Assembly (NCBI GenBank): GCA_903632075.3
Contig: CAHIKZ030004545.1
Span: forward strand, 1,618,501-1,682,500
Direction of reading: 5' to 3'
DNA: 64,000 nt
Origin: Acanthosepion pharaonis
Lineage: Eukaryota; Mollusca; Cephalopoda; Sepiida; Sepiidae
This document shows positions 30,827 through 42,306 of the stretch, in pieces. The notes below the pieces were generated by a model. The model had not been told where the DNA came from and did no database searches. It saw only the letters and a program-made list of their open reading frames with translations. The position numbers and the translations under genes were made by a program. Positions within the stretch are counted from its first letter, which is position 1. Each line of letters starts with the position of its first letter.

Positions 30827-31121
30827 TATGATTGGTAATGTTTTTGCTACTTGCTTTTCTTATACAAACCACATTTTTCCTCTTTTTCCACTTTGTTTCT
30901 TTGGATGTCTTTCGAATATTTTTGGTTTTATTTTCCCGTTTTTTCGTGCTATTTATCCATAATGATTTTTTCTCCAGTTAAGTTTATTATTTGGTGCTGA
31001 AATTTTAAAAAAATATATTAGGTGAAATAAAATCTAATGAATAAAGTAAAGAAAAGATCGATCGGCTTCGACATTGAACAACTAAACAAGGGTTGAAATA
31101 TTCTTAATTTTACTCGCGCTA

Positions 31122-31506
31122 ACATCTCTCTTTCTCTCTCTTTTTCTCTCTCTCTTTCTCTTTCTCTCTCTCTTTCTCTTTCTCTCTTTTTCTCTTTCTC
31201 TCTCTTTCTCTCTCTCTTTCTCTTTCTCTCTCTTTTTCTCTTTCTCTCTCTTTCTCTCTCTCTTTCTCTTTCTTTTCTCTTTCTCTCTCTTTTTCTCTTT
31301 CTCTCTCTTTTTCTCTTTCTCTCTTTTTCTCTCTCTCTTTCTCTTTCTCTCTCTTTTTCTCTTTCTCTTTCTTTCTCTCTCTCTTTCTCTCTCTTTTTCT
31401 CTTTCTCTTTCTTTCTCTCTCTCTTTCTCTTTTTCTCTCTTTTTCTCTTTCTCTCTCTTTTTCTCTTTCTCTCTCTTTCTCTCTCTCTCTCTCTCTTTCT
31501 GTCTCT
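31122..31506. repeat. 385-bp (CT)n/(CTTT)n polypyrimidine tract
   Basis: Irregular mixture of CT, CTTT and CTTTT units. The minus-strand reading frame across it is a Lys/Arg/Glu artefact. Confidence 0.97.
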
Positions 31507-31509
31507 ATC

Positions 31510-32370
31510 CATTCGTCTTTCTATTCGCTTCTCTCTTCTTTGTCATATTGTTTAGGTTTAACTACTTTCGACTTTTATTTTCCTTATTTTTCTCTTTCTA
31601 TTTCTCTTTATTGCTCCAATTATAGCAACAAAATAAAGAAGAAAAACTAAAAAAACATAGCAGAATCTTTCTTTTCAGTAACCTATAACAAACTCCTATT
31701 CGGCTTCAATGCATCTTAATTGTTCTAATCAATATAATTTCGAAACAACCTTCATCCAACCAAACCGATATAAAAATACCTGTTGGAGTGATTCATTCTT
31801 ATGGCTAATCTAGTAACTTCCATAATTTATTAATTGCTAAATTCAATTTCCGTTTGTTTTTTTTTTTAATTCAGACGAATGCGATTTTTTTCTGTTATTT
31901 ATTTTTTTTTAATTAATAAAAGCTTTCTTCTCTGTTTTGTTAATAGTTTTGTACAAAAACGCTGTTTTACGGAACTTTCTACATTGGAGGTCTCTCCCGC
32001 CACATCATTGTAACGCTAAATATCGGAGAACGTTTATACATGTGGACAGCTTAGACATAGGAAGCAACATGTCATAGTGACTGTCAGTTTCATCTTTCCC
32101 TTCAGAGCAATCCTGAAGATCGCATATGTAGAATGAAATTCAGGCCTCATCCAATATATATTCCTATGTTACAATCTATCTATCTATCTATCTATCTGTC
32201 TGTCACAGTCAGCTCACTTTTGGCGTGAGCTTTTTTTCCCTTTTGTTGAGCGCAGATTCGGGTTTGCCAGATTATGCGAGATTAAAAAATATAATTATAT
32301 ATTATACTAGCCATTATTGTTGTTTTCATGGTTCAAGGAGAGTAACTTATTTTCCTTTTTGCATCCAAAA
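31510..32370. other. No gene recognised; short (CTAT)n at about 32166-32192
   Basis: AT-rich with poly-T tracts; nothing else supported. Confidence 0.5.
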
Positions 32371-32376
32371 TTGCAG

Positions 32377-32452
32377 TTAGCTTAAAATTTTAAGCTAACT
32401 TAAAATTTTAAGCTAGCTTAAAATCCACCCTATCGGACGGCATTTAAGCTAG
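32377..32452. repeat. Cluster of overlapping palindromes
   Basis: 32377-32398 is a perfect 22-bp palindrome made of TTAGCTTAAAA and its complement. The half-site CTTAAAATTTTAAGCTA repeats, then TTAAGCTAGCTT, and ACGGCATTTAAGCTAGCTTCCGT can pair through its ends. Could form cruciforms. Confidence 0.8.
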
Positions 32453-32769
32453 CTTCCGTGGGGGACTCTTGGTTTGGCCATCATCACAATAGCTAGGGAG
32501 GAGTAGACCCGAAAGGCACCAATAAACTATAAAAGAACTCAAAATTGATCGCTGCATTTAAGTATTGAATTAGTTTTTAAGCTTACCTTTTAAAAGTTCA
32601 ACGACAATTCTTCTGTTGCTACTTAAAGACGATTTGATGTATGTAAATCCTTATTTTCCGTGCAAATAATTATTTTTATTTCATAGCTGACAGAACATGG
32701 GATAATTTGTAAGATAAAATTAATATAGTGTAATATAGTGTAAAGTTGGAAAACTAGAAATTATAATTA

Positions 32770-32928
32770 ACAAAGAATAAACAAGTGAACTGTTATGTAA
32801 TATCAACCCTCCTAGTGATCCCAGTGAATGCTACACGATATCGTCACAGATGAAGAAGAAACAACAGAGATATGGTCCTATAGGAGGATGTTAAGAATAC
32901 CACATTACCGGAATTGCAAAAGCCCTTC
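32770..32928 (+). pseudogene. LINE-A scrap, near-identical to 34792-34950
   Basis: ACAAAGAATAAACAAGTGAA CTGTTATGTAATATCAACCC ... GATGTTAAGAATACCACATT matches the second locus over about 158 bp with only a few changes (clustered at CTACACG/TTAGACT). Encodes the NKE*TSELLCNINPP..PVNA.. and YRRMLRIPHYR region. Confidence 0.85.
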
Positions 32929-33009
32929 CACAACATTTGAAGAGTTAGAGGAATATAATAGCTAATTTAGTAAAACCTATGTTACAGAATCTATAGGAAA
33001 AAATGCAAA

Positions 33010-33780
33010 ATTGAAGGTCAATTCTCCCACGAATTCTGAGATTAAAAAGTCCCGTTTGGCTGAGATGCTTTATCATCTATCAATTGTGTCTCTAGGCAGA
33101 GTGTGCTCAGGGGCTTCTCGGTCTAAGGACGGAAGGGCAACTGAGAAAATTATACCGAAAGGGTGCCCAGCCCTGGTACCGCACCCTCCCATTGCACCAG
33201 AGGGAGGGATGGATGCTCGTATCGAGGCCAGCGTGTAGCAGACCGTGGGGTGAAGATATAAAGAACACACGTGGATTAAAATTTCGTGCTATCCGGCCCA
33301 GCTACATGGGAATGTTGGACTTTAAACAAACAAGACCGATAATTATATACGAACAAATATATGTATTGACAAAAGGTTACAAGCACATGGACAGTTACAT
33401 TGTGTTTGTGTGGTGTGTGTGTATTGTGGTGAGTGTTCGTACGTACGTGTATTCTTTTTAACGTGTTCCCAGAATTTGGGAAACACTTTATCTGTAAGAG
33501 CTCACATATGCGAGGTGGTATAAGGCCCAAGGCCTGAGGGAAGAAGAAATCGAGACTAAAGGTCACCCAGTATTTATAGCCAAGGGAGAGAGACCCCTGG
33601 TGAAGGGTTAAGGAACTAAAGGAGGAGCTAGCCCCTAGCGGCGGTTGCGGGGGTTGTGAGCAATTTTTGTCCCTCGCCTGGGTGTACGCTCTCGGGTCCC
33701 CACTTTAAAACGATCGTGTGTCACATCTCGTCCTCGTGGGGAGCTTCAGTTTACACTGGGAACGATCAATGTCTGTGTTA
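33010..33780. other. GC-richer segment of unknown origin; TATA-like box on minus strand
   Basis: GC content stands out from the surroundings (for example 33100-33250 and 33480-33740). On the minus strand a TATAAATA at about 33569-33578 is followed by about 250 bp ending at CCCATGTAGCTGGGCCGGAT (33287-33310). Could be an LTR or promoter fragment. The longest frames (75 and 96 residues) match nothing I recognise. Confidence 0.4.
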
Positions 33781-34500
33781 TATATTATCTACTTCGAGTT
33801 AATATCACTCTTGAGGTTTACATAATTTGCATATTGATTTTAAAAAAGTTTATTTCATTAATTAACTGTTTTGATTTTCGCATAAAAAATAGTGCCGTTT
33901 AGGAATATCGTCTTATATAGTGCAGAAAAGTATTTGAAACTTGCATTTTACTTGGCCTTCAGCAAGTTGGCATCTATTTGTAAAACTTTTAATTATAACA
34001 AGTCATTTTATGAATGAAATGTTCATTTAAATTTTTTTGTTTCAAAGATTTCAAGAAGTGAATATATCTTACTTTGCAAAGCGACTGCGGCCGGGCGAAG
34101 CCTGCTGGTATTTTATAAATTCAAATCGATAGTAGATATGGCTGCTCATTCAATGAATGTCAAATATTTCCTTATAAGGAAACTGTTAATATTACCATTA
34201 TAACTACGGGTTTTTTTTTGTTTTTGTTTTTGTTTTGTTTTTTACTCTTTTGCGCCATTCTGAAGAATATCTCATTCGATAAAATGCTGTAACTCGTTTT
34301 TCGGCTTTCTTAACTTCAAATGAGTAAGCGATTTTTTACGGTTTATCAACCGATTGCAGGTTATTTAAACGGCTCTTCGATTTCCAGTACCGAGCAGTTA
34401 TTCATTACACCCCCTCCCCACAAAAAAAAACATCCAAGATTACATCACTTGGTGTTCCCAAACGATTACCCACCTAGATACTGACCAGTCCCGACACTGC
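33781..34500. other. No gene recognised; palindrome unit at 34167-34182
   Basis: TTTCCTTATAAGGAAA in the context AATGAATGTCAAATA..CTGTTAATATTACCATTAT, like 14140-14180. Rest unassigned. Confidence 0.5.
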
Positions 34501-34509
34501 TTTTGCACA

Positions 34510-35385
34510 GAGAAAACTTCTTTACTCTTATACTTCATAAGATGCGCAGATGATATCGTTTTCATGGCAAACACAGAACAAAAACTGCCGGAAATCTTAG
34601 ACAGTATAATAAAGTGAATATAACAAGAGAGGACGCCCAAGAGGAGCAGCTCAAGAGGGGAAGCCCAAGAGGAAAATGTTATAATAAACGATGGAAAATG
34701 GGACTTAGAGAAACACGTGTTAAAATAACGAAGGACGCCTTTCAAAAAACTAAACAAAATATTAAGAAACGAGGAAGAAAGCATCGTTAAAAACAAAGAA
34801 TAAACAAGTGAACTGTTATGTAATATCAACCCTCCTAGTGATCCCAGTGAATGTTAGACTATATCGTCACAGATGAAGAAGAAACAACAGAGATATGGTC
34901 CTATAGGAGGATGTTAAGAATACCACATTACCGGAATTGCAAAAGCCCTTCTACAAGCTAAGCAAAGTATTAAGAAAGAGGAAAGTTTCCTTAGAAACAA
35001 AGAAAACAGTGCCGGTCATATACCTTCATCTTCTTAATGAACAGTGAACGTGGGACCATTTGCTCTCAGAAGAAGAAGCTCTACAGACGGATTCTTAGAA
35101 TGCCATGGAGGGAGAATGTGAGCAAGGAGTAAGTTTTAAGGAAAATGGAAGCAAAAAGGCGACTTATACTTAAAATAAAAAAAAATACAGTTGGAATTTC
35201 TGGGTTAGATAATAAGGATATAAGGCTTGGTGAATTTAACACGCACAGGACATAATGAAAGCAAGGAACCAACCAAATGAGTTTATATAAATGGATAGCA
35301 AAAAATGGATTAGGATGGACTATATGGAGAGAAAAATTGCTTCGATAGGAAGTTGTGGAGAACCATGATCGGCACATAGAAGGTT
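34510..35385 (+). pseudogene. LINE-A RT palm to 3' end
   Basis: Best-preserved start of the family: FIRCADDIVFMANTEQKLPE (about 34535-34595) holds the RT catalytic ADD. It is followed by the RITKDAFQKTKQNIKKRGRKH segment, the NKE..NCYV region and YRRMLRIP. After a repeated LSKVLRKRKVSLETKK (34955-35010) comes ..RRILRMPWRENVSKE (35080-35130), QLEFLG*IIRI*GLVNLTR and the end GTTGTGGAGAACCATGATCG. Frames change at least five times. Function of an intact protein: reverse transcription at the target site. Confidence 0.82.
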
Positions 35386-35716
35386 ATGCTTTAACCCATC
35401 AGTATAAGAATAGCATCCAAAGAAAAAAACTCTTTAAAAAATACGTTACCTCTAAACATGTTTCAGACAAATGTTTTCACTCAGAACATTTTTTTCTAAG
35501 AATTTACCGCACAAAAATTTCCGAGAAATTTCCCAGTAAAATATTTGTTTCGTTTTTATATTTCATATTTATCGCATTATATATCCTCATCTTTCATGTA
35601 TTTTATTTACTTATTTTTATTTTTTATTTTTATTTATTTATTTACTATTTATTTTTTTTATTTTGCTTTCTTTTTATCTTGATTGATGTGTGCCTCCCTT
35701 CCAGCCCATTGTTCAT

Positions 35717-35718
<2 letters not shown>
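35386..35718. other. No gene recognised
   Basis: T-rich sequence leading into (AT)n. The 143-residue frame across it is low complexity and not believed. Confidence 0.5.

Positions 35719-35779
<61 letters not shown>
35719..35779. repeat. (AT)n microsatellite
   Basis: 61-bp AT run. Confidence 0.95.
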
Positions 35780-35782
<3 letters not shown>

Positions 35783-36040
35783 TTAATATCGTCGAGTTCG
35801 GGTTGGCTTTTTTCGTCATTATGCCAGAACCTATGAGACCCTTTCCACCGGTTTTTTTCTGGTGTCAGCTATAGATTTAGTGTCAACGTCTGCGACCATT
35901 GTAATAATCTAGTTGACATTCAAATACCATGGGTCTGCCTTGTGGTAGAACGAGTTGTCTATTTCGCACCGGTGTTATTGATCCATTTTATAACCCGTAC
36001 AAATACAGGATTTCCATTAATCGTTTTCGGATTACTAGGA

Positions 36041-36970
36041 ATATATATTTTTAATGATTTCATTCCAATCAAGGCTATAAAGCCACTTAGACGCAAAGGT
36101 GTTACTGAGAGTGAAGGAAACTGAGAAAACGTTGTGGAATTAGAGGACATTGAAAGGTCAAATTTCAAGATGACGATTAACATTGCATTTAACCTTTTTA
36201 CAATCAAATTTAAAAGGAAAGCAAGAAATCGGAAGCCGTCCTGGGTATGCCGATAAACTACATCCGTGTCCTGGGTAAGACGATAAACTACGTCCAACAG
36301 CAAGATCTCTGATCAGGATGGTTTTGAGGAACGTGGAACCACGTTTTAATTGCTCGTGTTCTCAGGTCCAACCTTACCCGGGGTGGTAGCAACTGTTAGG
36401 GTCCCAGCTATGGAAAAATAGTTAATCCCCAAACCAGGGATAAAACACTATGAAAATGAAAATAGGTTTTAATCCCAGCAATACGTTATTACCCACAATA
36501 CTTTTTGGAAAAAAAAAATATTAGCAGCAATACTTTTTGGGAAAAATATTACCGGCAATACATTTTTTTAAAAAAATATTACCAGCAATACATTTTAGGA
36601 AAAATATATTACCAGAAATACTTTTTTGAAATAAATAATAAAAATTTTCTTCGCATTAAATAACCCATTGAGGTTGATATACTGTAAACCAAACCAAACC
36701 GAAATCGATAGAGATTTCCACAGGCAGGAAGTGCGAGAAAAGAAACTATTAAATAGTAGTGACGGTTACATATAGTAATTTAAATTGTAAAATTACGAGA
36801 CTTAGTTGTCAGTCTAGTACTACGCTAATTTCATGTGGTCGAGGTGACATATTATAAAAGCTCATCAGGGCAGTTGCCATGGCAATATTAATAATAAAGG
36901 CACGGTGAAGTCACATTACAGCGATGGGGAAGGGATTGAATTCGTAATGCCGGGTTTGATCGATAACTGT
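36041..36970 (-). pseudogene. CR1/Jockey-like LINE-B C terminus, interrupted by RP1
   Basis: 36711-36970 matches 51330-51590 (segments TTTCCACAGGCAGGAAGTGC, TCTAGTACTACGCTAATTTC, ACAGCGATGGGGAAGGGATT). 36041-36231 matches 51183-51320 and encodes on the minus strand the F..LSVTPLRLSGFIALIGMK tail. The RP1 insertion separates them with a 7-bp duplication. On the minus strand the order is: RRNV-type region, then WNS-type region, then 3' tail. Confidence 0.75.
36232..36700 (-). mobile_element. RP1 retroposon inside LINE-B
   Basis: GAAATCG at 36225-36231 and 36701-36707. The minus-strand copy has the full order: ACCAAACCAAACC head, CCCATTGAGGTTGATATAC, minisatellite (ATTACCAGCAATACATTTT), GGGGTGGTAGCAACTGTTAG and two GTCCTGGGTA.G.CGATAAACTAC tail units. 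About 470 bp, shorter minisatellite than at 23123. Confidence 0.85.
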
Positions 36971-37049
36971 TATGGTCCAAGGTTAGGACCATGGAAGAAC
37001 AACACGGAACACAAGATTAGAAATAACAAAGAATATATTACACGAGAAA

Positions 37050-37440
37050 TAATACAAGAAGTGGAAGGTGTTAGTATGACTGTCAGACTGGTTTGGAGTG
37101 AACTACTATCAGCTCGACTCGATTCAATACCGATATTTAACACCCCCCACGAGGAATGTATGTGTCACAAGGCCGAGTTTAACGTTCGCTCGGCCAAAAA
37201 TATACCCTTTGAACCCACCTAGACTGGTTCAGGGCCTGTCTACCTCCCCGGAGGAAACTTTGCCCTTCGGAAAAACTTCGTCCGGGTTCCTCTCTGACAA
37301 AGCAGAGAGTTCGACAGAGGTCGTACACAGTCAGAGACTGCGGGTGACTCGATTCAATACTGCCCGTTTCTCTTGAGAGGCGTAGTATACATAGCGTTAG
37401 GAAGAGTTCATTCTGTCGATCTAGGTAAGGACCCATGACA
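37050..37440. other. GC-rich segment of unknown origin
   Basis: Unusually GC-rich (CCTCCCCGGAGGAAACTTTG, CGGAAAAACTTCGTCCGGG). GACTCGATTCAATAC occurs twice (37116 and 37348). It ends in TCTAGGTAAGGACC, which could be a splice donor. A 92-residue plus frame spans it; no homology recognised. Possibilities: LTR leader, or a host exon/promoter fragment. Confidence 0.35.
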
Positions 37441-37707
37441 ATAACATTGGGGATTCTTCATAGGATTTTTTTCAGAAATCTCTAGATAAATAGCAAAAGC
37501 ATCTTACCAGTTGTGGCAAGAATACATAGTGCAAGGTTAAATGATGCAAGATCATTTCTGGCGAGGGAAAGTGTCTAGCACGAAAAGCGAATCAAGGTTC
37601 ATCGGAGAAAGCTCAGTAATTGATTCGATGTAAAGGTCCCGGTTCTTGTTTATGGAAAACGTTAAACCAAGAAGAAGCAGTAAGTTACTCTCCAGAGCTT
37701 CGCATGT

Positions 37708-37890
37708 GCGGCGTAGTGTGATGGATAACGGCGCGAACTGAGAAATCGGAGAGCCGAGTTCGAATTCCAGTTTTGGTTCTTAGGAATTGTATGAATCCAT
37801 CACTCCCCACTCCAGACCTATGGGCCGAATAGCTCGACAGACTGGATTCTATAGCTTTGGTTGGCAACCAGTCTATAGCAGAAAGAAATT
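37708..37890 (+). mobile_element. tRNA-Arg-like SINE
   Basis: GTAGTGTGATGGATAACGGCG (A-box region), GAGAGCCGAGTTCGAATTCC (B box), then a diverged body ending TCTATAGCTTTGGTTGGCAACCAGTCTA. Confidence 0.75.
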
Positions 37891-37977
37891 GCATCTTACT
37901 GGGGGAGAAATATTCTGCCTAGTCAGTTAAGAATCGGAAACAAAATCAGGAATCGAAAAAGACATGATCTCTCGAGC

Positions 37978-38185
37978 GGGTTTAACGTATGGAACTTAAC
38001 TGGGCGAAGACAATGAAAAGAAGGAAGCTTAGTTTGGGGGCGTTAAAATTAACAAGCCGTTTCTTGCTCCAGTTAACAACAGATTGACGCTGCCAATTTG
38101 ACTTCATCGAATCTATCGAATTTAACATTAAAACTGGAGTATATAGTTGTCGCATTGGCTCAACCCAATCCTCCCAGCACATATT
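37978..38185 (-). pseudogene. LINE-B RT scrap
   Basis: Minus strand ...DSMKSNWQRQSVVNWSKKRL VNFNAPKLSFLLF matches the VVNWGKKWLVNFN.SKTK segment at 6980-7090, preceded by YTPVLMLNSIDSM (YSCLD.K type). Confidence 0.7.
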
Positions 38186-38564
38186 TTCACTGGGTTAGCT
38201 TTCTACTAGACTGAACTTGGTGAACGCAGTACGTAACAATATTAAAGAAATCCTATAAGTGTCTTTATATTTATTCAGTTTTTCATACTGCTTCAATATG
38301 CTTATTATTTAAGAATTATTTACAGAAAAATTAATTTGAACTTTGTTCCGTAAAAAACTATGATTGAATATAAAATTCGTATAAAAAACAGATGTCTGTC
38401 TGCTCGTTTTCGAGGATATCATTCTATTCGGGTAGCTAGCTAATCCTTGCTGCAGGAACCTGCTCTGGTACACGTGTGTTTCTTCAACACCAACAAAACC
38501 AACTTGTGGCTTATACTGCAACTACGCAATCCCAATCTCTTGGGACTGCGGTGAGCACAATCTT

Positions 38565-39415
38565 AATATAAGATATGCAGATTGCAATGCGTTTACAGTA
38601 AACGCAGAAAGGAAACTGAAGAAACGCCTAGACAAATTAATAAAAGAAAGCAAGAAGAAAGGACTAACAATCAATTGTACACTGATAGAATATATGTCTG
38701 GAGATGTCAAAATCAGACAAGTACAGTAGTTCGACTACCTGGGAAGTGCTTTCACAGCGACGAAAAACATGATGCTAAAGTCGGAAGGCGAATTGCAACA
38801 GCGAAAGATGCCTTCCAAAGTCTAAGCAGATTAAGCAAAATGGAAATGTTAGAAACAAAGAAAAGAATATCGAACTGCTATGTAACATCAATCCTCTATG
38901 GCACTGGATGCCGGAGAATTTTCTCAGGTAGGAAGAGAAGACTCAAAGCAACAGTGAGGTGGCTCTACAGAAGGATGCTGAGAATACCATACGTGGAGAA
39001 TGTGAAAAAAAAAGAAGAAACTTTAAGGAAAATGGAAGCAAAATAGCCACTCGTACTTCGAATCAAAAAAGTGACCTTTAAAATTTCCAGAAAAAATAAT
39101 GAGGAAATAAGTGTTAGCAAATTTTGACACGCCACGAACGGGATGTATTTGATGGCAAGAGGGGCACTGTGACGTGATGTAATGGTTGGTAGGTTTGTCT
39201 CGCTAGATCAATTACGACTGATCAGTGAGTTCGATTATCACTGGGTACGCCATACTTTCGACTTTGTGCCACATCTAAGCTAATTAGCTTATCTAAATCG
39301 ATGACAGAACACGTAACGGGAGGGACAGTAAAGACAACCATTGCAAAGAGCTGCAACGGATAAGCAGCTGTGAAGAGCCACGATCGCCCATGAAGGAAAA
39401 CGGCACATAGAAAGA
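38565..39415 (+). pseudogene. LINE-A RT to 3' end, with SINE insertion
   Basis: NIRYADCNAFTVNAERKLKK (38568-38630; catalytic ADD changed to ADC), then the 154-residue frame 38582-39046 with KESKKKGLTINCT in another frame. It also has GRRIATAKDAFQSLSRLSKM, ETKKRISNCYVTSILYGTGC, RRLKATVRWLYRRMLRIPYV and ENVKKKEETLRKMEAK. A SINE interrupts at about 39177-39290; the end GCTGTGAAGAGCCACGATCG follows at about 39370. The longest intact LINE-A frame in the window. Confidence 0.85.
39177..39290 (+). mobile_element. tRNA-like SINE (trimer family), single copy
   Basis: GTGATGTAATGGTTGGTAGG TTTGTCTCGCTAGATCAATT...GTGAGTTCGATTATCACTGG...CTTTGTGCCACATCTAAGC, as at 14677-15111 but plus strand. Confidence 0.8.
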
Positions 39416-39419
39416 TGCC

Positions 39420-40315
39420 GAGCCGATATCATTTCCAGTTTCTAAGAGATACAATCAACAAGGAGTAAGATTCGTAAACTGAATCTAATGTGCGGCTCAC
39501 AAGTGTCCTAACCACTCGGTACGCGCATCAAATTCGTACAAGAAACTGTTTACTCTCCTTTGGGGAAACAGTGCAGAGTTTATAACCATGACACTTACAT
39601 TAAGGATACAGTAGGTGCAAGCATGTGTATGGAATATATTGTAATGCTTAAAATTCAGGTTTTGAAAAAAGAGGAATATGCGTGGATAAAATATAAGGTT
39701 TAGGTAGGATTAGTTTAGAAGCAAATCTGATGAAAGAATAGTATTGTAAAGATACAGACGGTGCTTATCTCCCTTTGGTAGAGATAAGCCACGTGGGTCA
39801 GATGACAGACGTTTCGTGACGTTACTCCAGACAGCGATGAAAAGTGACAGTCAAAATTCACTTCATTTACAGCAACCAAACGGTAAAGTTACTTTCTTGG
39901 CCCAGCATTTTACAAATCTATGATACCGTTTCCCTTTGGGAATATATATTTCCTAGATATAGAATGAAACTCCAGCTCGCAGTCCTCAATTTGGGAAAAC
40001 CCAAGACTTGCTGTTTTCCGTTCTTGGAATATGTCCTCGCCGGGGACATAGATGAATCCGACCTGTTTCAACCTAGAGTCGTAAAAATGTCTTCTCCAGG
40101 TACAGGTGTATCTCCGTATTATATGTAAGACCCTTTCTTTTTGTTTCTTAAACTTTACTTTGCTGTGTAGATCTATGTGATATATTATTCTCTGTATGAG
40201 ACGCATGTGTATATATGTATATATAGTTTTTGTGTATGTCTTTGTAGTATAAAATCTTTCTGAGAACAAAACATGTTTGTCATTCGTTTTCCTTTCGTAT
40301 TCCGTTCCGTCCATA
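39420..40315. other. No gene recognised
   Basis: Two overlapping frames (94 residues plus, 134 residues minus, about 39844-40314) cross a segment with a repeated ATTTCCTAGATATAGAATG / CTTGGAATATGTCCTCGCC layout. Neither shows a domain. Left unassigned. Confidence 0.4.
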
Positions 40316-40320
40316 AAATA

Positions 40321-40437
40321 TCGGTGTTATTATATCATAGACATAATAATGCCCATATCGGTGTTATTATATCATAGACATAATAATGCCCATATCGGTG
40401 TTATTATATCATAGACATAATAATGCCCATATCGGGG
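40321..40437. repeat. 37-bp tandem repeat, just over three units
   Basis: TCGGTGTTATTATATCATAG ACATAATAATGCCCATA starts at 40321, 40358 and 40395, with near-identical units; a fourth begins at 40432. Confidence 0.95.
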
Positions 40438-40554
40438 GAGATATAAACGGGAGAAATCTTTCTTCCTAAGATCTTCCTCATTACAATATGGGGAATAATG
40501 AATTCAAGCACAGTACTAGATTAGTGCTAGGTTACATCATTTTAGAATTGATAC

Positions 40555-40815
40555 AGTTAGACGTAACCGTAAGTTTTATGCTAACAGTTTCTTCACTTGC
40601 AATTCTCGCTTTGTGACCTCTTGCTTTCCAGTCAACTCTGATCCTCAAAAATTTAAATGCAATGTCAATCTTCATTTTCTCTCTCCTTAAATCCTGTCCT
40701 TTCATTATCCTCCCTCCTTAAAAATAATTTTTCTCGCATTCTATAACTCTTAATAACGCTATGCGTCTTAATGGATTTATTGTCTTGCTTGAGATGAAAA
40801 GAATGCAAAATCTAG
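40555..40815 (+). pseudogene. LINE-B C-terminal tail
   Basis: LTVSSLAILAL*PLAFQSTL...KNLNAMSIFIFSLLKSCPF IILPP corresponds to the WNS..F..FK.NVN..L region, followed by the AATGGATTTATTGTCTTGCT tail (cf. GGCTTTATTGCTTTGCCTGG at the 51183 copy, reversed). Confidence 0.6.
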
Positions 40816-40829
40816 AACAGATTTATTTA

Positions 40830-41589
40830 ATGAGAGTTAAAACAATTTTCTTTATCAAAGGTTTTAGCGCAAACAAATATATAACTAACAAAGGAAATAA
40901 GGAAACTGAACATAGAATAAACTACGCAAGGGATAGTTTCGCCCAACACCGCATGTTTCTACAAAACCAAAACATGAAACTAAAAATTCGAATCGTGTAC
41001 TTAAACAGCCTAATCGGATTGAGACTTTCATTCGATGACTCGTTCAGAAATATCTAAACTGCTAACTGTATACAACCGCTTTCAATGATCAATGATTAAA
41101 AATGGCTGTACATAATCGCTTTCTTAGATAAATGAGTACAAATTACTTCAAAGCATGTAGCATGTTTTAGCGAGAACCATTCACACTACTTCAAACAAAA
41201 GGTTAGGAAGGAAATGCCCATCAATACTGGAAGCGGAGATAGTAGTTAGTGCAATTGAGTAACCTATTTTCTTGAAACATTTGCCTTAAGAGAAAATTCA
41301 ACCGAAAGTGACACTAGGTGCTCGGTCAATGAGTGTTAAATGTTTCCTTATAAGGAAACGGCTATTACTTTTACACCTTAAAAATCAGAAAATTAACGAA
41401 AAGATCCCTTCTACTAGCCAAATGGAAGTCAATGGATTTGGACAGTGATTTCTCATTTCTACAAGTTTTGTGAAAAAAAGAAGGGGTTGTCTTGGCGCAC
41501 GGGACAGCAATTGGTCGGTAGGCAGTGTGCATTAGCATATCGTGGCAAATAAGACGTGCCTCATAAAACTATAGCCTTGTGTCAGGATG
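40830..41589. other. No gene recognised; palindrome unit at 41342-41359
   Basis: GTTTCCTTATAAGGAAAC preceded by GCTCGGTCAATGAGTGTTAA. The 98-residue frame at 40761-41057 overlaps the LINE-B tail and is not believed. Confidence 0.5.
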
Positions 41590-41990
41590 TAGTGGCGTCA
41601 ACAAAACTTCCTCGCAACTCAAGAACTTTTCCGAAAATCCTCGCAGAGTAAATGATGGCAGTTTATTTGTAGGCCTTTCATCTTGATATCAATTCTAATT
41701 TTCCCTAAGCGTTCTTTCAGTTTTCTCGGTTGTGTTCCAAGAGGACCCATTACTGCAGGAATTAGTTCTACGTTCACGTTCCATAGCTTCTTCAGCTCCT
41801 TAACCAGATCCTGGTATTTTTTTTCTATCTTTTCAGTTTCTTTGGAATCCACTCTTGAATCATATGGAACCGTAGAGTCAATAATTTGACACTTGCTATT
41901 ATTCTTATCTATAACAAAAAGGTCGGATCTTCGTGCTGCAAATTGCTTAAAAGCCTATAGGTTTTAGTGAGGACCATCCTTTTCCAACCT
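41590..41990 (-). pseudogene. Non-LTR retrotransposon C-terminal tail (family C type)
   Basis: Minus strand IEKKYQDLVKELKKLWNVNV, ELIPAVMGPLGTQPRKLKER, LGKIRIDIKMKGLQINCHHL. This is the K..KY.DL...L...W...V..IPVV.GALG tail also seen, diverged, at 5815-5925. Upstream (41890-41960) AARRSDLFVIDKNNSKCQII gives the ..RPD.v..D preceding block. Truncated at both ends. Confidence 0.75.
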
Positions 41991-42306
41991 TGTGAACTGG
42001 CGCTACATAATCAGAAACGAATCACTGTGCCAAATAACAGAAATCACATCACTTGTGGACATTCAGCAAAAGCAACATTTAAAATTGATTTCACACGTAA
42101 TTTAAACAGGAAATAATGACATAATCAAGTTGTTGACGTTCCACACTGCTTAAGACAAAAGGTTAGGAAGGAAACCGCCGTTAATAACAGAAAGAACGAT
42201 AACAATTAAACGTGAGACCTATTTTCCTGAAAAATTGATTTAACAGAAAGACTTTCTAAATTTCATCCGACTGTAGCACTGACTGCTCGGTCAATGAATA
42301 CCGAAT

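Noticed and set aside
31018..31512. 164-residue Arg/Lys/Glu-rich protein
   Set aside because: Translation of a polypyrimidine microsatellite on its purine strand.
33011..33238. 75-residue ORF in the GC-rich island
   Set aside because: No homology recognised; GC-rich sequence lengthens frames by lowering stop frequency.
39910..40314. 134-residue minus-strand ORF
   Set aside because: No domain, overlapping plus-strand frame of similar size, and AT-rich codon use; not supported as a gene.
41619..41852. Independent small coiled-coil gene
   Set aside because: The sequence is the C-terminal tail of a non-LTR retrotransposon polyprotein, as in 5815-5925.
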